A DNA stretch of 64,000 nt from Schauerella aestuarii (GCF_009866805.1 NZ_SIZW01000042.1:558001-622000); one strand, 5' to 3'. Counted from the stretch's first letter, positions 29,268 to 39,884 are shown. Numbers and translations are program-made. The notes: a model not told the origin generated them from the letters alone.

Positions 29268-30473
29268 TCAGGCGGCTTTTGCCAACCGGTGGCGCGCCGC
29301 GAATTCGCGCGCCTGTACATCCAGGGCGAGGATGTCTTCGAGGCTGGAAAGCGTAACAGAACGCTGGCCTGCGTGCCACTCCAGTGCGGCGTCGATAACG
29401 CGCGCAATCGCCATGAATCCCAGGCGACCGTTCAGGAACGCGTCCACGGCCACCTCATTGGCGGCGTTCAATACGATGCAGGCGCCCTGCCCGGCCCGCA
29501 ATGCGGCGTAGGCCGATGCCAAACAAGGAAAACGGTCGAGATCGGGCTGCTCGAAGTCGAGCCGGCCGCTGCGCGCCAGATCGAGCACGCCAACCCCGCT
29601 TTCGATCCGATCGGGAAAACCGAGACCGTAGGCGATGGGCGTGCGCATGTCGGGCTGGCCCAATTGCGCCAGCACCGAGCCATCCTCGTATTCGACCAGC
29701 GAATGCACAGTGCTTTGAGGATGGATCAGGACGTCGATGCGATCGGCGGGCATGGCGAACAGCCAATGTGCCTCGATCACCTCCAGCCCTTTATTGAGCA
29801 TGGTGGCCGAATCGACCGAAATCTTGCGGCCCATGCTCCAGTTGGGGTGGGCACAGGCCTGATCCGGCGTGACGTTCTCCAGCGAATGAGGATCGCGATT
29901 GCGAAACGGCCCGCCGGAAGCCGTCAGGATCAGGCGCCGGACGCCGCGCGCGGGCGCCGTGGGCGCGCCAGCTTGCCCGCCGTGAGGCAGACATTGAAAA
30001 ATTGCGTTGTGTTCGCTGTCGATCGGCAGCAGCTCCGCCCCGCTCTCGCGCACGGCCTGCATGAAAAGGCCGCCGGCGGCCACCAAGGCTTCCTTGTTCG
30101 CCAAGAGCACGCGTTTGCCGGCACGAGCGGCCGCCAGCGCAGCAGGTAGTCCGGCAGCACCCACAATCGCAGCCATGACGGTATCGCTGTCGCTGTCGGC
30201 CGCGGTATCGGCCAGTGCCTGCGCGCCAACCCGGATGTCAGGCAAGGCTCCCGCGCCCCACGCGTCGGTGAAGCGCACACGCGCGGCGTCGTCGGGCACG
30301 ACCACCACGGCGGCGGCGTGCACGGCTGCTTGCTGGGCAAGCTTGTCCATCTGCTGATGCGCGGACAGCGCATGCACCCGATAGCGTTCAGGGTGACGCG
30401 CAACAACGTCCAGTGTGCTCTCACCGATCGAACCGGTGGAGCCCAGGATGACGATACGGCGCTGCGCGCTCAA
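29268..30473 (-). CDS. dxr: 1-deoxy-D-xylulose 5-phosphate reductoisomerase
   Basis: 401 residues. First committed MEP-pathway step to isoprenoids, feeding uppS nearby. NADPH motif GSTGSIG is at 11-17, DSEHNAIFQ carries metal-binding acids, and [14 protein letters not shown] matches the active-site flap. No suitable ATG exists. I chose the TTG at 30473, which overlaps the cdsA stop as TTGA and has GGGAGG about 7 bases upstream. The longer open frame runs through cdsA and is spurious. Confidence 0.94.
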   Translation of the reverse strand: MSAQRRIVILGSTGSIGESTLDVVARHPERYRVHALSAHQQMDKLAQQAAVHAAAVVVVPDDAARVRFTDAWGAGALPDIRVGAQALADTAADSDSDTVMAAIVGAAGLPAALAAARAGKRVLLANKEALVAAGGLFMQAVRESGAELLPIDSEHNAIFQCLPHGGQAGAPTAPARGVRRLILTASGGPFRNRDPHSLENVTPDQACAHPNWSMGRKISVDSATMLNKGLEVIEAHWLFAMPADRIDVLIHPQSTVHSLVEYEDGSVLAQLGQPDMRTPIAYGLGFPDRIESGVGVLDLARSGRLDFEQPDLDRFPCLASAYAALRAGQGACIVLNAANEVAVDAFLNGRLGFMAIARVIDAALEWHAGQRSVTLSSLEDILALDVQAREFAARHRLAKAA

Positions 30474-31342
30474 GCAAAGCCTCCCTGGGTCAGAAACAGC
30501 AACGCCACAGGCGTAACCGACAGGATGGCGTCGATACGATCGAAGACGCCGCCGTGCCCGGGGAGCAGATTGCTGGAATCCTTGAAGCCCGCGCGACGCT
30601 TGAGCAGCGACTCGAACAGATCGCCCGCGATCGACAGCACGCCGAGCAACGCGGCGATCATCAGTGCGCCGAACAACGTCCACACCCGAGCCAGTTCATA
30701 TCCGAAACTGCCCGGCCAGAAGCTCGTGGCGGCGATCCAGATGACCACGGCCAATACGCCCGCCAACGCACCTTCAACCGTTTTACCCGGGCTCACGCGC
30801 GGCGCCAGCTTGCGCTTGCCGATCGCGCGGCCCACGAAATAGGCGGCGATATCGGCCACCCACACCACTGCCAGGAGCGTGAGCACTAGCTTGGCGCCCA
30901 GCCCGAGAAACATGAGGGTCAGGGCGCCCCAGGTGGTGAGCAACGCCGGGAAAGCGAAAATGGAAAGCAATGCACTGCCCGGCGAGGCGTCGGCGCGGCC
31001 GCGCACGATCATTGGAATGACCGCAAAGATCCAGATGGCGGAGGTCAGCGGCACCAGCGCCTGGAGCATCAGGCTGGCGGTCAACCCGCTGGAGGTTTCG
31101 TGCTTGAGCGGCCCGATCCATTGGAAAGCCAGCGTGATGGCGATGACGAACATTGCCAGACCGCCCACAAGCGCCCAGGTGGCGCGGCGTTCGCCCGGCA
31201 GCGTCAGGCGCAGCCATTCCCAGCCGGCAGCGCCGGTCGCGAGCGCCAGGAGCACGACGAAGGGCCAGACGCTGGGCACCATCAGCGCCCCGGCAATGAC
31301 GATCAGCAATATGGCGGCGGTGATGACACGCTGACCCAACAT
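30470..31342 (-). CDS. cdsA: phosphatidate cytidylyltransferase
   Basis: 290-residue multi-spanning membrane enzyme making CDP-diacylglycerol from phosphatidate and CTP. About eight transmembrane helices are visible. The C-terminal signature [19 protein letters not shown], with its paired acidic residues, is diagnostic, and [12 protein letters not shown] precedes it. The stop codon overlaps the dxr TTG start. Confidence 0.96.
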   Translation of the reverse strand: MLGQRVITAAILLIVIAGALMVPSVWPFVVLLALATGAAGWEWLRLTLPGERRATWALVGGLAMFVIAITLAFQWIGPLKHETSSGLTASLMLQALVPLTSAIWIFAVIPMIVRGRADASPGSALLSIFAFPALLTTWGALTLMFLGLGAKLVLTLLAVVWVADIAAYFVGRAIGKRKLAPRVSPGKTVEGALAGVLAVVIWIAATSFWPGSFGYELARVWTLFGALMIAALLGVLSIAGDLFESLLKRRAGFKDSSNLLPGHGGVFDRIDAILSVTPVALLFLTQGGFA

Positions 31343-31367
31343 GGCCTGCTCCTGTTAATTGATCGCG

Positions 31368-32129
31368 TTATGAGGCAGCTTGTGCCTCGACTTGCGCGCT
31401 CGTGCGGCCAAATCGGCGCTCGCGAGTGCGATACCACTGAAACGCGGCATCGAGCTGCGCGGCACTGAAATCGGGCCAGTACAGATCGGTGAAATAAAGC
31501 TCGGTGTAGGCCAACTGCCAGATCATGAAATTCGAGATCCGCTGCTCGCCGCCGGTGCGGATGAACAGATCGGGCTCGGGTGCCCATGCCATCGAGAGAT
31601 ATTGATCGAGTTGCGACTCGGTCAACGATTCGGGCGACTGCGCCAGTTGCGGATTGGCGGCCAGCATCGCCCGCGTCGCCTGCAGGATATCCCAGCGCCC
31701 GCCGTAATTGGCGGCGATGGTGAGCGTCAACAGGGAATTATGCGCCGTGCGGGCTTCCGTCTGCCGAATGAGTTCGCGCAAGCGCGGCTCGAAGGCATCC
31801 AGGTCGCCAACCACGCGCAGCCGCACGCCCTGCTCATCCAGCCGATCCACCTCACGCTCGAGGGCCTGGACGAACAACCGCATGAGCAAGGTCACTTCGT
31901 CGGCGGGACGCCGCCAGTTCTCTGAGCTGAAGGCAAAAAGCGTCAGGTACGAGACGCCGCGCCGGGCGCACGCCTCGACGATGCGACGCACCGTCTGCAC
32001 GCCCTTCGCGTGACCCGCCGTGCGGGGAAGACGGCGCCTTGTCGCCCAGCGGCCATTACCATCCATGATGATGGCCACATGGCGCGGGACGTCTGAGGTG
32101 GCCGGAACGGCTTGTGTCGAACTGATCAT
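31368..32129 (-). CDS. uppS: undecaprenyl diphosphate synthase
   Basis: 253 residues. Extends farnesyl diphosphate with isopentenyl units to the C55 carrier used for peptidoglycan and O-antigen. The catalytic MDGNGRWA motif (D23) is at 22-29. FSSENWRRP and the C-terminal [19 protein letters not shown] segments are all present. It follows frr and precedes cdsA, the standard order. Confidence 0.97.
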   Translation of the reverse strand: MISSTQAVPATSDVPRHVAIIMDGNGRWATRRRLPRTAGHAKGVQTVRRIVEACARRGVSYLTLFAFSSENWRRPADEVTLLMRLFVQALEREVDRLDEQGVRLRVVGDLDAFEPRLRELIRQTEARTAHNSLLTLTIAANYGGRWDILQATRAMLAANPQLAQSPESLTESQLDQYLSMAWAPEPDLFIRTGGEQRISNFMIWQLAYTELYFTDLYWPDFSAAQLDAAFQWYRTRERRFGRTSAQVEAQAAS

Positions 32130-32141
32130 TATCGGATCGAC

Positions 32142-32702
32142 CTAGACGGTCATGATCTCCGCTTCTTTCTGGATGATCATCTTATCGATTTCCGCCACAC
32201 AGCGGTCGGTCAACTTCTGCACCTCGTCCGAGCCGCGACGTTCGTCGTCTTCCGAGATGTCCTTGTCCTTGACCGATTTCTTCAAGGCTTCGTTCGCTTC
32301 GCGGCGAAGGTTGCGCACGGCGATCTTGGCATCTTCGCCTTCGCTCTTGACCACTTTGGCCAGATCGCGGCGACGCTCTTCGGTCAACGCCGGCATCGGC
32401 ACGCGAATGCTGTCGCCCATCGAAATCGGGTTCAGTCCCAGGTCGGAATCGCGAATCGCGCGTTCGATCGGACCGGACATGTGCTTCTCATACGGCTGCA
32501 CATTGATCGTGCGGGCATCGATAAGCGTCAGGTTGGCTACCTGGCCGACCGGCACGGGCGAGCCGTAATACTCGACCTGGACGTGATCGAGAATGCCGGC
32601 GTGCGCGCGGCCCGTGCGAATCTTCGACAAATTGACTTTGAGCGTATCGATCGATTTGCCCATTCTCGATTCGGCTGATTTTTTGACTTCTGCAACGCTC
32701 AT
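32142..32702 (-). CDS. frr: ribosome recycling factor
   Basis: 186 residues, one more than the E. coli protein. Splits post-termination ribosomes together with EF-G. It has the three-helix-bundle signature (KIRTGRAH near residues 27-34) and the conserved R-RRDLAK segment in the third helix. The gene lies 16 bases after pyrH. Confidence 0.97.
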   Translation of the reverse strand: MSVAEVKKSAESRMGKSIDTLKVNLSKIRTGRAHAGILDHVQVEYYGSPVPVGQVANLTLIDARTINVQPYEKHMSGPIERAIRDSDLGLNPISMGDSIRVPMPALTEERRRDLAKVVKSEGEDAKIAVRNLRREANEALKKSVKDKDISEDDERRGSDEVQKLTDRCVAEIDKMIIQKEAEIMTV

Positions 32703-32718
32703 TGTTCTTCCTTAAGAA

Positions 32719-33435
32719 TCAAACGTGTACCAAGGTGCCTTCGTCTTCGCCAGCCACCGCACGCTTGAGCGCGCCGGGCTTGTTGATCGAAAACACTTTG
32801 ATAGGTAGTTTCTGGTCGCGGCACAAGGCGAATGCCGTGGCATCCATCACTTCGAGCCGGCGAATGATGACTTCATCGAAGCTGATGCGCGAATAGCGCG
32901 TCGCGTCCGGATCCTTGTTGGGATCGGCGCTGTAGATCCCATCCACCTTCGTCGCCTTGAGGACGATTTCGGCGCCGATTTCAGCGCCGCGCAGCGCTGC
33001 GGCCGTGTCGGTGGTGAAAAACGGATTGCCCGTACCGGCGGCAAAGATCACAACCTTGCCTTCTTCGAGGTAGCGCAAGGTTTTGGGACGAATATAAGGC
33101 TCGACGACCTGATCGATATTGAGTGCCGACTGCACGCGGGTATCGATGCCGCGATGCTTCAACGCATCCTGCAACGCCAGCGCGTTCATGATGGTGGCCA
33201 TCATGCCCATGTAGTCGGCGGTGGCGCGATCCATACCTTGGGCGCCCGGCGCCACACCGCGGAAGATATTGCCGCCGCCGATGACGATCGCCAACTCGAC
33301 GCCCATGGCGGCGACCTCGGCAATTTCTTCCGTCATCCGCACGATGGTGGCGCGGTTGATGCCGTAGGCGTCACCACCCATCAGCGCTTCGCCGGAAAGT
33401 TTGAGAAGAACCCGCTTGTACGCTCTGCTGCTCAT
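32719..33435 (-). CDS. pyrH: UMP kinase
   Basis: 238-residue amino-acid-kinase-fold enzyme phosphorylating UMP to UDP; bacterial PyrH is hexameric and GTP-activated. [11 protein letters not shown] at the N-terminus, GGGNIFRG and [10 protein letters not shown] are all characteristic. It follows a terminator after tsf, so read-through or a promoter of its own must drive pyrH-frr. Confidence 0.97.
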   Translation of the reverse strand: MSSRAYKRVLLKLSGEALMGGDAYGINRATIVRMTEEIAEVAAMGVELAIVIGGGNIFRGVAPGAQGMDRATADYMGMMATIMNALALQDALKHRGIDTRVQSALNIDQVVEPYIRPKTLRYLEEGKVVIFAAGTGNPFFTTDTAAALRGAEIGAEIVLKATKVDGIYSADPNKDPDATRYSRISFDEVIIRRLEVMDATAFALCRDQKLPIKVFSINKPGALKRAVAGEDEGTLVHV

Positions 33436-33476
33436 AGGTTATATCCCCAGGGACGTTTCCGAAGAAAGTTTAAGAC

Positions 33477-33514
33477 AAAAAATCGGCCGGACCGAACTCA
33501 TGCTCAGCCGGCCG
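33477..33514 (-). terminator. rho-independent terminator after tsf
   Basis: Stem CGGCCGG/CCGGCCG with an extended imperfect loop. On the minus strand a run of six to seven T follows. It lies 17 bases beyond the tsf stop. Confidence 0.8.
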
Positions 33515-33530
33515 GGGTACTGCATACGAC

Positions 33531-34409
33531 TTAAGCGCGGCCGGCTGCGGCGGCTGCCACTTCTGCGGCGAAGTCGCTGGTCTTCTTTTCGATGCCTTCA
33601 CCGACGACGTACAGGGTAAAGCGCGACACGGTGGCGCCCTTTTCCTTCAACATCTGCTCGATGGTTTGCTTGTCGTTCTTGACGAACGGCTGCGAGACCA
33701 AAGCCACTTCCTTCAGGTACTTGGCAATCGTACCGTCGACCATCTTGGCGACGATATCGGCCGGCTTGCCCGACTCGGCAGCCTTTTGCTCGGCAACCGA
33801 ACGCTCTTTGGCGATGTCGTCAGCCGACACGCCTTCCGAGTTCAGTGCCTTCGGCTTGGTCGCAGCGATGTGCATGGCCACGTCCTTGCCCACTTCGTCG
33901 GCACCCGAGTACTCGACCAGCACGCCGATACGGCCGCTGTGCACGTAGCTTGCCAGCTTGTTATCGGTACCGATGCGCTCGAAGCGACGAATAGCGACGT
34001 TTTCACCGATCTTGCCGACCAGCGCGGAGCGCGTCGTCTCAACGGTGCCTTCGCCCATCGGCAGCGCGGACAGCGCGTCGACATCGGCGGGGTTCTTGGT
34101 GGCGGTGAGTTCGGCGACAGCATTCACGAAAGCGATGAAATCGTCGTTCTTGGCGACGAAGTCGGTTTCGCAGTTCACTTCGATCACGGCGCCTTGCTTG
34201 GCGTCGGGCGTAATGAACAAGCCGATCAGGCCTTCGGCCGTCACGCGCGAGGCGGCTTTGCTGGCCTTGTTGCCCAGCTTCACACGCAGGATCTCTTCAG
34301 CACGCGCGAGGTCGCCTTCAGCTTCCGTCAGCGCCTTCTTGCATTCCATCATGGGCGCGTCGGTCTTCTCGCGCAGTTCTTTCACCATTCCGGCGGTAAT
34401 GTTGGCCAT
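33531..34409 (-). CDS. tsf: elongation factor Ts
   Basis: 292 residues. Nucleotide exchange factor for EF-Tu. The N-terminal UBA-like helix bundle ([16 protein letters not shown]) and the core motif [10 protein letters not shown] are present, followed by two alpha/beta core domains. It is separated from rpsB by a hairpin with a T-run, so tsf is probably reached by partial read-through. Confidence 0.97.
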   Translation of the reverse strand: MANITAGMVKELREKTDAPMMECKKALTEAEGDLARAEEILRVKLGNKASKAASRVTAEGLIGLFITPDAKQGAVIEVNCETDFVAKNDDFIAFVNAVAELTATKNPADVDALSALPMGEGTVETTRSALVGKIGENVAIRRFERIGTDNKLASYVHSGRIGVLVEYSGADEVGKDVAMHIAATKPKALNSEGVSADDIAKERSVAEQKAAESGKPADIVAKMVDGTIAKYLKEVALVSQPFVKNDKQTIEQMLKEKGATVSRFTLYVVGEGIEKKTSDFAAEVAAAAAGRA

Positions 34410-34427
34410 CTTTGCTCCATTCTGTCT

Positions 34428-34456
34428 AAAAACGCGCCCCGTCTAGCGGGGCGCGT
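34428..34456 (-). terminator. terminator/attenuator between rpsB and tsf
   Basis: Nine-base-pair stem ACGCGCCCC/GGGGCGCGT with a 7-base loop. On the minus strand it is followed by TTTTT. It lies in the 78-base rpsB-tsf gap. As in E. coli, it could lower tsf expression relative to rpsB. Confidence 0.75.
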
Positions 34457-34487
34457 GGTGTAAATCCCGTCGCGGCAGGCTGATCGA

Positions 34488-35246
34488 TCAGGCCTGACCG
34501 TCCTGGACTTCGACAAACTCTTCCTGACCTTCCTGACCTTCACCCAGCTCTTCGACCAGACCGCTCATGTTCTGTTCGCGGCCTTCCAGCACGGCGTCGG
34601 CCATGCCACGCGCGTACAACGCGATGGCCTTGGCCGAGTCGTCGTTGCCGGGGATGACGTAGTCGATACCGTCAGGCGTGTGGTTCGTGTCGACCACGGC
34701 CACAACCGGGATACCCAGGTTACGGGCTTCGGCGATGGCAATCTTGTGATAGCCGACGTCGATGACGAACAGTGCGTCGGGCAGGCCGCCCATATCCTTG
34801 ATGCCGCCGATCGACTTGTTCAGCTTGTCGAGTTCACGTTGGAACATCAGGGCTTCTTTCTTGGACATGCGCTCGGTGCCACCATCGGCCACGATCTGTT
34901 CCATTTCCTTCAGACGCTTGATCGAGGTCTTGACCGTCTTGAAATTGGTCAACATGCCGCCGAGCCAGCGGGCGTCGACGAAAGGCATGCCGCAGCGTTG
35001 CGCTTCTTCAGCGATCAGTTCGCGGGCAGCGCGCTTCGTGCTGACGAACAGCACCTTGCCGTTACGGGCAGCGACTTGCTTGACGAACTTCGTGGCTTCC
35101 TGATACTTCACCACGGTTTGTTCGAGGTTGATGATGTGAATCTTGTTGCGATGGCCGAAAATGAACGGGGCCATCTTGGGATTCCAATAACGGGTTTGGT
35201 GACCGAAGTGCACACCCGCTTCAAGCATTTCACGCATCAAGGACAT
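34488..35246 (-). CDS. rpsB: 30S ribosomal protein S2
   Basis: 252 residues. Small-subunit protein S2; the N-terminal [20 protein letters not shown] is diagnostic, as is the [19 protein letters not shown] segment. The C-terminus has a short acidic Glu/Gln-rich tail. The start has TAGGAGAA upstream. It is divergent from map and preceded by a 369-base region containing tandem repeats. Confidence 0.98.
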   Translation of the reverse strand: MSLMREMLEAGVHFGHQTRYWNPKMAPFIFGHRNKIHIINLEQTVVKYQEATKFVKQVAARNGKVLFVSTKRAARELIAEEAQRCGMPFVDARWLGGMLTNFKTVKTSIKRLKEMEQIVADGGTERMSKKEALMFQRELDKLNKSIGGIKDMGGLPDALFVIDVGYHKIAIAEARNLGIPVVAVVDTNHTPDGIDYVIPGNDDSAKAIALYARGMADAVLEGREQNMSGLVEELGEGQEGQEEFVEVQDGQA

Positions 35247-35394
35247 AATTTTCTCCTAGGGTTTGGTCTTGTGGCAAACGCCCGTATCCCGCGCAGAATC
35301 AGCCCCTTTGGCCAGATCCGCACGCAACACCCTATTTGGCGCGCCACGCGATTTGGAACGATCGACTGACGTACACTTGAATCTCACCTTTGAT

Positions 35395-35474
35395 TTGCAC
35401 CTTCGGGTTGCACCTTTCGGTTGCAGCCCTTCGGTTGCAACCCCTGGGTTGCAACTTTCGATCGCAACCGCCGG
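35395..35474. repeat. six imperfect 13-14 bp tandem repeats
   Basis: Consecutive units begin at 35395, 35408, 35421, 35435, 35449 and 35462, with consensus TTGCAACCTTCGG on the plus strand. A seventh unit may begin at 35475. There are no spacers between units. The array lies upstream of both rpsB and map. Confidence 0.8.
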
Positions 35475-35573
35475 TTGATTCAGCGTCTCATCAGACGTTC
35501 CGACTTCCATCTTTCCCGCTGAGCACACAGCGCCTGGAGTGAACCAAAACCCTGGCCGCTTTTTGGGAAAGCC

Positions 35574-35579
35574 TATAAT
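35574..35579 (+). promoter_or_regulatory. -10 element of the map promoter
   Basis: A perfect TATAAT, 36 bases before the map start codon. The -35 region 17 bases upstream (CCTGGC) is poor, so the promoter may rely on an activator or an upstream element. Confidence 0.5.
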
Positions 35580-35615
35580 CATACTATTTTTCCGCTACAG
35601 TTCTCAAGTTGCCAT

Positions 35616-36434
35616 ATGGGTATCGTTACCGACCAGGCCGAATTGGCCCAAATGCGCGCCGCCTGCCAGACGGCCGCCACCATCCTCGACTACATCGCGC
35701 CCTTCATTAAGCCAGGCGTCACCACCGGCGAACTCGACCGGCTGTGCCTCGAGAAAATGACCGAATTCGGCGTGAAGTCAGCCACTATCGGCTACGCGCC
35801 CCCTGGCCATACGCCGTTTCCGGGTGCCATCTGCACCTCGGTCAATCACCAGATCTGCCATGGCATTCCCGGCGACAAGGTCTTGAAATCCGGCGATGCG
35901 CTCAATATCGACGTTACCGTCATCAAGGACGGCTGGTTTGGCGATACGAGCCGGATGTTCCATGTGGGCGAGCCCACGATCCTGTCCCGCCGCCTGACCG
36001 ACATCACCTTCGACTGCCTGTGGCTCGGCATCCAGCAGGTTCGCCCGGGCGCCACGCTTGGCGATATCGGTCATGCGATCCAGAAATACGCCGAGAAGCA
36101 TGGCTTCTCGGTCGTACGTGAATTCTGCGGCCACGGCGTGGGCCGCAAATTTCACGAAGATCCGCAGGTGCTGCACTATGGCAAGCCGGGCACGGGCGTC
36201 AAATTGGTGCCCGGGATGATTTTCACTATCGAGCCCATGATCAACGCCGGCCGCCGCGAGATCCGCCAATTGGCCGACGGCTGGACGGTCGTCACGCGCG
36301 ACCATAGCTTGTCGGCCCAATGGGAGCACACCGTTCTCGTCACGGAAGACGGGTATGAAGTGCTGACCACCTCCCCCGAGATGCAAGCGCCGCCCGCCTT
36401 CATCACCGAAAGCACCCCGACCACTGTCGCCTGA
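35616..36434 (+). CDS. map: methionine aminopeptidase, type I
   Basis: 272 residues. Removes the initiator methionine from nascent proteins. All metal ligands of the pita-bread fold are present: D99, D110, H173, E206 and E237, plus the substrate-positioning H82. Placement divergent from rpsB and ahead of glnD is conserved in related genomes. glnD begins 20 bases later. Confidence 0.97.
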   Translation: MGIVTDQAELAQMRAACQTAATILDYIAPFIKPGVTTGELDRLCLEKMTEFGVKSATIGYAPPGHTPFPGAICTSVNHQICHGIPGDKVLKSGDALNIDVTVIKDGWFGDTSRMFHVGEPTILSRRLTDITFDCLWLGIQQVRPGATLGDIGHAIQKYAEKHGFSVVREFCGHGVGRKFHEDPQVLHYGKPGTGVKLVPGMIFTIEPMINAGRREIRQLADGWTVVTRDHSLSAQWEHTVLVTEDGYEVLTTSPEMQAPPAFITESTPTTVA

Positions 36435-36453
36435 TAGCTCCCTGCCCGCTCCC

Positions 36454-39072
36454 ATGCCGATTGCACGTACGCAGCCTGCCGATTTGACGACCTTGCGCCA
36501 GCGCCTGACCGAACAGCGGCAAGCCGCTATTGCCGAATTCCGCGAGCACGAGCGCCCCGACACGCTGCTGCACGATCTACGCAAGATCTGCGACGCCGGC
36601 TTGCGGGAACTCGTTCGCGTACATCCACTGCCCGTCGGGGCCACGCTGGCAGCGGTGGGCGGCTATGGGCGCGGCGAGCTGTATCCGCATTCTGACGTCG
36701 ACCTGCTTGTCCTGTTGCCGCATGAGCCCGGCGCCGATGACGAAGAGCGGATTGCCGCCTTCGTGGCCGCACTATGGGATCTGGGTTTCGAACCCGGACA
36801 CAGCGTACGCACCATCGAGCAATGCAAGGTCGAGGCGCAAGCCGACATCACCGTCGAGACCGCGCTCCTCGAATCGCGCTGGATCGCGGGCAGCCGCAGC
36901 CTGATGAAGCGCTTCGAAGCCGAGATGACGCAACGCCTGGATGCGCGGCGCTTTTTCCGCGGCAAGCGGCTCGAGATGCAACAGCGGCATGCGCGTTATC
37001 AGGAAACGCCCTATGCGCTCGAGCCGAACTGCAAAGAGTCGCCGGGCGGGCTGCGTGATCTGCAAGTCATTCTGTGGATGGCGCGCGCGGCTGGCCTGGG
37101 CGGCAATTGGCGTGACGTGGCGCAATCGGGCATGCTCACGCCCTCTGAAGCACGCGACCTGCGCCGCGCTGAGCAGGCCTTCAAGCGTCTGCGCATCGAA
37201 CTGCACATGCTGGCCAAACGCCGCGAGGATCGCGTGCTGTTCGACCTGCAGCCAGCGCTTGCCGAGGTGTATGGGTTGCAAGCGACGTCCACGCGCCGCG
37301 CCAGCGAAATCCTGATGCAGCGTTACTACTGGGCCGCGCGCCTGGTGACGCAGTTGAACACCGTGCTCGTTCAGAACATCGAGGAGCATCTGTTTCCGCG
37401 TCCGGATAGCGAAGCGGTACCGATCGACGAAGACTTTCGCAACCTGCATGATCGCCTCGATATCGTGCTGGATGACGCCTTCGAGCGGAATCCGACGCTT
37501 TTGCTGCGCGCGTTTCTCACGATGCAGCAGCATCCTGAACTGACCGGACTGTCGGCGCGCACGCAACGCGCCATCTGGCATGCCCGTGACCGCATCGACG
37601 TCCAGTTCCGCCGCAATCCGGTCAACCGCAAATTATTCCTGCAGATCCTGCAGCAGCCCAGCGGCATCGTGCACGAACTGCGCCGCATGACGATGCTCAA
37701 CATCCTGCCACGATATTTGCCTGTGTTCCGGCGCATCGTCGGTCAGATGCAACATGACCTGTTTCACGTGTACACGGTCGACCAGCACACGCTGACGGTG
37801 ATCCGCAATCTGCGCCGCTTTACGATGCCCGAACATGCGCAGGAATATCCGTTCGCGACGCAATTGATGGCCAATTTCGATCGCCATTGGCTGCTGTACG
37901 TGGCGGCCTTGTTTCACGATATCGCCAAAGGCCGTGGCGGCGATCACTCCGAATTGGGTGCGCGCGACGTGCGCCGATTCGCGCACGACCACGGTCTCGA
38001 TGCCGAAGACGCGGAACTGGTTGAGTTCCTGGTCCGGCAGCATTTGGCCATGTCGACGGTGGCGCAGAAACGCGACTTGTCCGATCACAATGTGATCACT
38101 GAATTTTCGAAACTGGTCAAGGATGAACGTCACTTGACGGCGCTGTATCTGCTGACCGTCGCCGACATTCGCGGCACGAGCCCCAAGGTCTGGAACGCCT
38201 GGAAAGGCAAACTCCTTGAGGATCTATACCGCCTTACGATCGACGCGCTGGGCGGCGAACGGCCCGACGCCAATACAGTGCTCAACGAGCGCAAAAAAGA
38301 CGCGGTTCGGCTGACCCGTTTGGCGGGCTTGCGTGACGAGTCGCGTGAAGCATTCTGGCGCCAACTGGACGTGGCGTATTTCCTGCGGCACGACGCCTCC
38401 GATATTGCGTGGCACACCCGACACTTGTATTACCAGGTCGCTCCGGAGCAGGCCGTCGTGCGCGCCCGCCCCACCGAGCATGGCGAAGGCTTGCAAGTGA
38501 TGGTGTACACCCGCGATGCGCCAGATCTTTTCGTGGCGATCTGCCAATTCTTTAATGCCAAATCCCTCGGCATTCAGGACGCGCGCATTCACACCACCCG
38601 CCACGGCTATGCGCTCGATAGCTTTATCGTGTTGCTGCCCGAGGGCGCCAATGATTTTCGCGCCCAGGCGGCCTTGGTGGAACACGAGTTGGCCGAGCAC
38701 CTGAAGGATGCTCGCACCTATGGGCAGAACACGGCGAAAACCGCGCATTGGGGCCAGGGACGGCAGTCGCGCATGTCGCGGCTTTTCCCAGTGCGGCCCC
38801 AGGTGGAGTTGTCGCCTGACGAGAGCAGTCGCTCATGGCGGCTGTCCGTGGTGGCCACCGATCGGTCCGGGCTGCTGCATGCCCTGGCACGCGTATTCGC
38901 CGCCAACGGCATCAACTTGCGCATGGCCAAAGTCATGACGCTGGGAGATCGGGTCGAGGACGTTTTCATCATCGACGGCACTGCCCTGGATCGACCACGC
39001 AGCCAATTGCAGTTCGAACAAGGCATCCTGGATGCCTTGGAACCCGATGCGGCCAGTCGGCGCGTCGCGTGA
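36454..39072 (+). CDS. glnD: bifunctional uridylyltransferase/uridylyl-removing enzyme GlnD
   Basis: 872 residues. Senses glutamine and adds or removes UMP on PII proteins, controlling nitrogen assimilation. Domain order: nucleotidyltransferase with GGYGRGELYPHSDVDLL (D81, D83), a helical linker, an HD phosphohydrolase domain with H488-D489 (FHDIAKGRGGDHS), and two C-terminal ACT domains starting near residues 680 and 795 that bind glutamine. Length and order are standard. It probably shares the map transcript. Confidence 0.97.
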   Translation: MPIARTQPADLTTLRQRLTEQRQAAIAEFREHERPDTLLHDLRKICDAGLRELVRVHPLPVGATLAAVGGYGRGELYPHSDVDLLVLLPHEPGADDEERIAAFVAALWDLGFEPGHSVRTIEQCKVEAQADITVETALLESRWIAGSRSLMKRFEAEMTQRLDARRFFRGKRLEMQQRHARYQETPYALEPNCKESPGGLRDLQVILWMARAAGLGGNWRDVAQSGMLTPSEARDLRRAEQAFKRLRIELHMLAKRREDRVLFDLQPALAEVYGLQATSTRRASEILMQRYYWAARLVTQLNTVLVQNIEEHLFPRPDSEAVPIDEDFRNLHDRLDIVLDDAFERNPTLLLRAFLTMQQHPELTGLSARTQRAIWHARDRIDVQFRRNPVNRKLFLQILQQPSGIVHELRRMTMLNILPRYLPVFRRIVGQMQHDLFHVYTVDQHTLTVIRNLRRFTMPEHAQEYPFATQLMANFDRHWLLYVAALFHDIAKGRGGDHSELGARDVRRFAHDHGLDAEDAELVEFLVRQHLAMSTVAQKRDLSDHNVITEFSKLVKDERHLTALYLLTVADIRGTSPKVWNAWKGKLLEDLYRLTIDALGGERPDANTVLNERKKDAVRLTRLAGLRDESREAFWRQLDVAYFLRHDASDIAWHTRHLYYQVAPEQAVVRARPTEHGEGLQVMVYTRDAPDLFVAICQFFNAKSLGIQDARIHTTRHGYALDSFIVLLPEGANDFRAQAALVEHELAEHLKDARTYGQNTAKTAHWGQGRQSRMSRLFPVRPQVELSPDESSRSWRLSVVATDRSGLLHALARVFAANGINLRMAKVMTLGDRVEDVFIIDGTALDRPRSQLQFEQGILDALEPDAASRRVA

Positions 39073-39170
39073 TGCCATTGGCGATGGCACCGAACTGAAC
39101 CCTTCACTCCGACTGCGGTCTATTCGACCGCAGGTATTTCCCCAGCATTCACTTAAAAGTATCTCAACCT

Positions 39171-39698
39171 ATGTTCGATCGTCGTCAAAGCTTGCTCATT
39201 CTGGTCGCCGTGCTGTCATTGGGCGCCGTGGGCGTGGCACTCGTCTCTCAATACGTGTTCGATATGCCGCCCTGCGCCTGGTGCGTACTGCAGCGCATGA
39301 TCTACCTCACCATTGCGGTGGTGAGCATCGTTGGCGCTCTCGCGCCGCGTGCCGCGAGCGCCGTGGCAGCCGGCTTGGCCACCCTGCTGGCGCTCAGCGG
39401 CATTGCCGCAGCGTGGTACCAGCATACCGTCGCCTCGCAGATGCTGTCGTGCGATCAAACGTTTGCCGACCGCTTCGTATCGGGCACCGGCCTGGACGCT
39501 GCCGTTCCCGCATTGTTCGGCATCTTCGCCACCTGCATGGACGCCATGGTTCAAGTGCTGGGCCTCGAATACGCCGTGTGGAGCCTTATCCTTTTCGCGG
39601 TTCTGACGGTTCTGGGCGTTGCTGCCCTGTGCGCCAAGCCCGCCGGCCTGTCGGCTGAAGAAGCGCGTAAGCGCGCCAGCCTGCGCGCGCGTCGCTAA
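39171..39698 (+). CDS. dsbB: disulfide bond formation protein DsbB
   Basis: 175-residue inner-membrane protein that reoxidises DsbA and passes electrons to quinone. Four transmembrane helices are visible. The first redox pair is C35-A-W-C38 after the first helix, and the second pair C94/C122 lies in the second periplasmic loop, as in active DsbB. dsbA is not in the window. Three hairpins follow it. Confidence 0.95.
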   Translation: MFDRRQSLLILVAVLSLGAVGVALVSQYVFDMPPCAWCVLQRMIYLTIAVVSIVGALAPRAASAVAAGLATLLALSGIAAAWYQHTVASQMLSCDQTFADRFVSGTGLDAAVPALFGIFATCMDAMVQVLGLEYAVWSLILFAVLTVLGVAALCAKPAGLSAEEARKRASLRARR

Positions 39699-39781
39699 GC
39701 GATTGGAGGGCTTGCTGCGGTAGCAGCAGCCCGTCGCCAAAAGAAAAGCACAGGCGGATCGGAAACCGATCGCCCAACGAA

Positions 39782-39810
39782 CAAAGCGCACGACATCGTC
39801 GTGCGCTTTG
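39782..39810. terminator. bidirectional terminator between dsbB and purF
   Basis: Perfect 13 bp inverted repeat CAAAGCGCACGAC/GTCGTGCGCTTTG with a 3-base loop, between convergent genes. Two further imperfect hairpins lie just upstream (39708-39732 and 39753-39774). Confidence 0.75.
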
Positions 39811-39884
39811 CTTTGGAACCGGCCGTAAGCGTCGCTTCTCGTCAGCCACCGGCGCATCGCAGCGCCGGCGCTTTACACACGCCC

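Larger units (their letters stand above)
35247..35615. other. rpsB-map divergent intergenic region
   Basis: 369 bases without a gene. Contents: the rpsB leader, a block of 13-14 bp tandem repeats (35395-35474), and a perfect TATAAT (35574-35579) 36 bases before map. Possible rpsB promoter elements on the minus strand are weak (a TAGGGT near 35330). Short open frames here overlap the repeats and have no homology I recognise. Confidence 0.8.

Noticed and set aside
35395-35474. Possible CRISPR-like array
   Set aside because: The units are 13-14 bases and contiguous, with no spacers and no cas genes nearby.
35256-35582. 108-codon minus-strand frame upstream of rpsB
   Set aside because: Runs through the tandem repeats and the rpsB leader; no homology recognised and no ribosome site.
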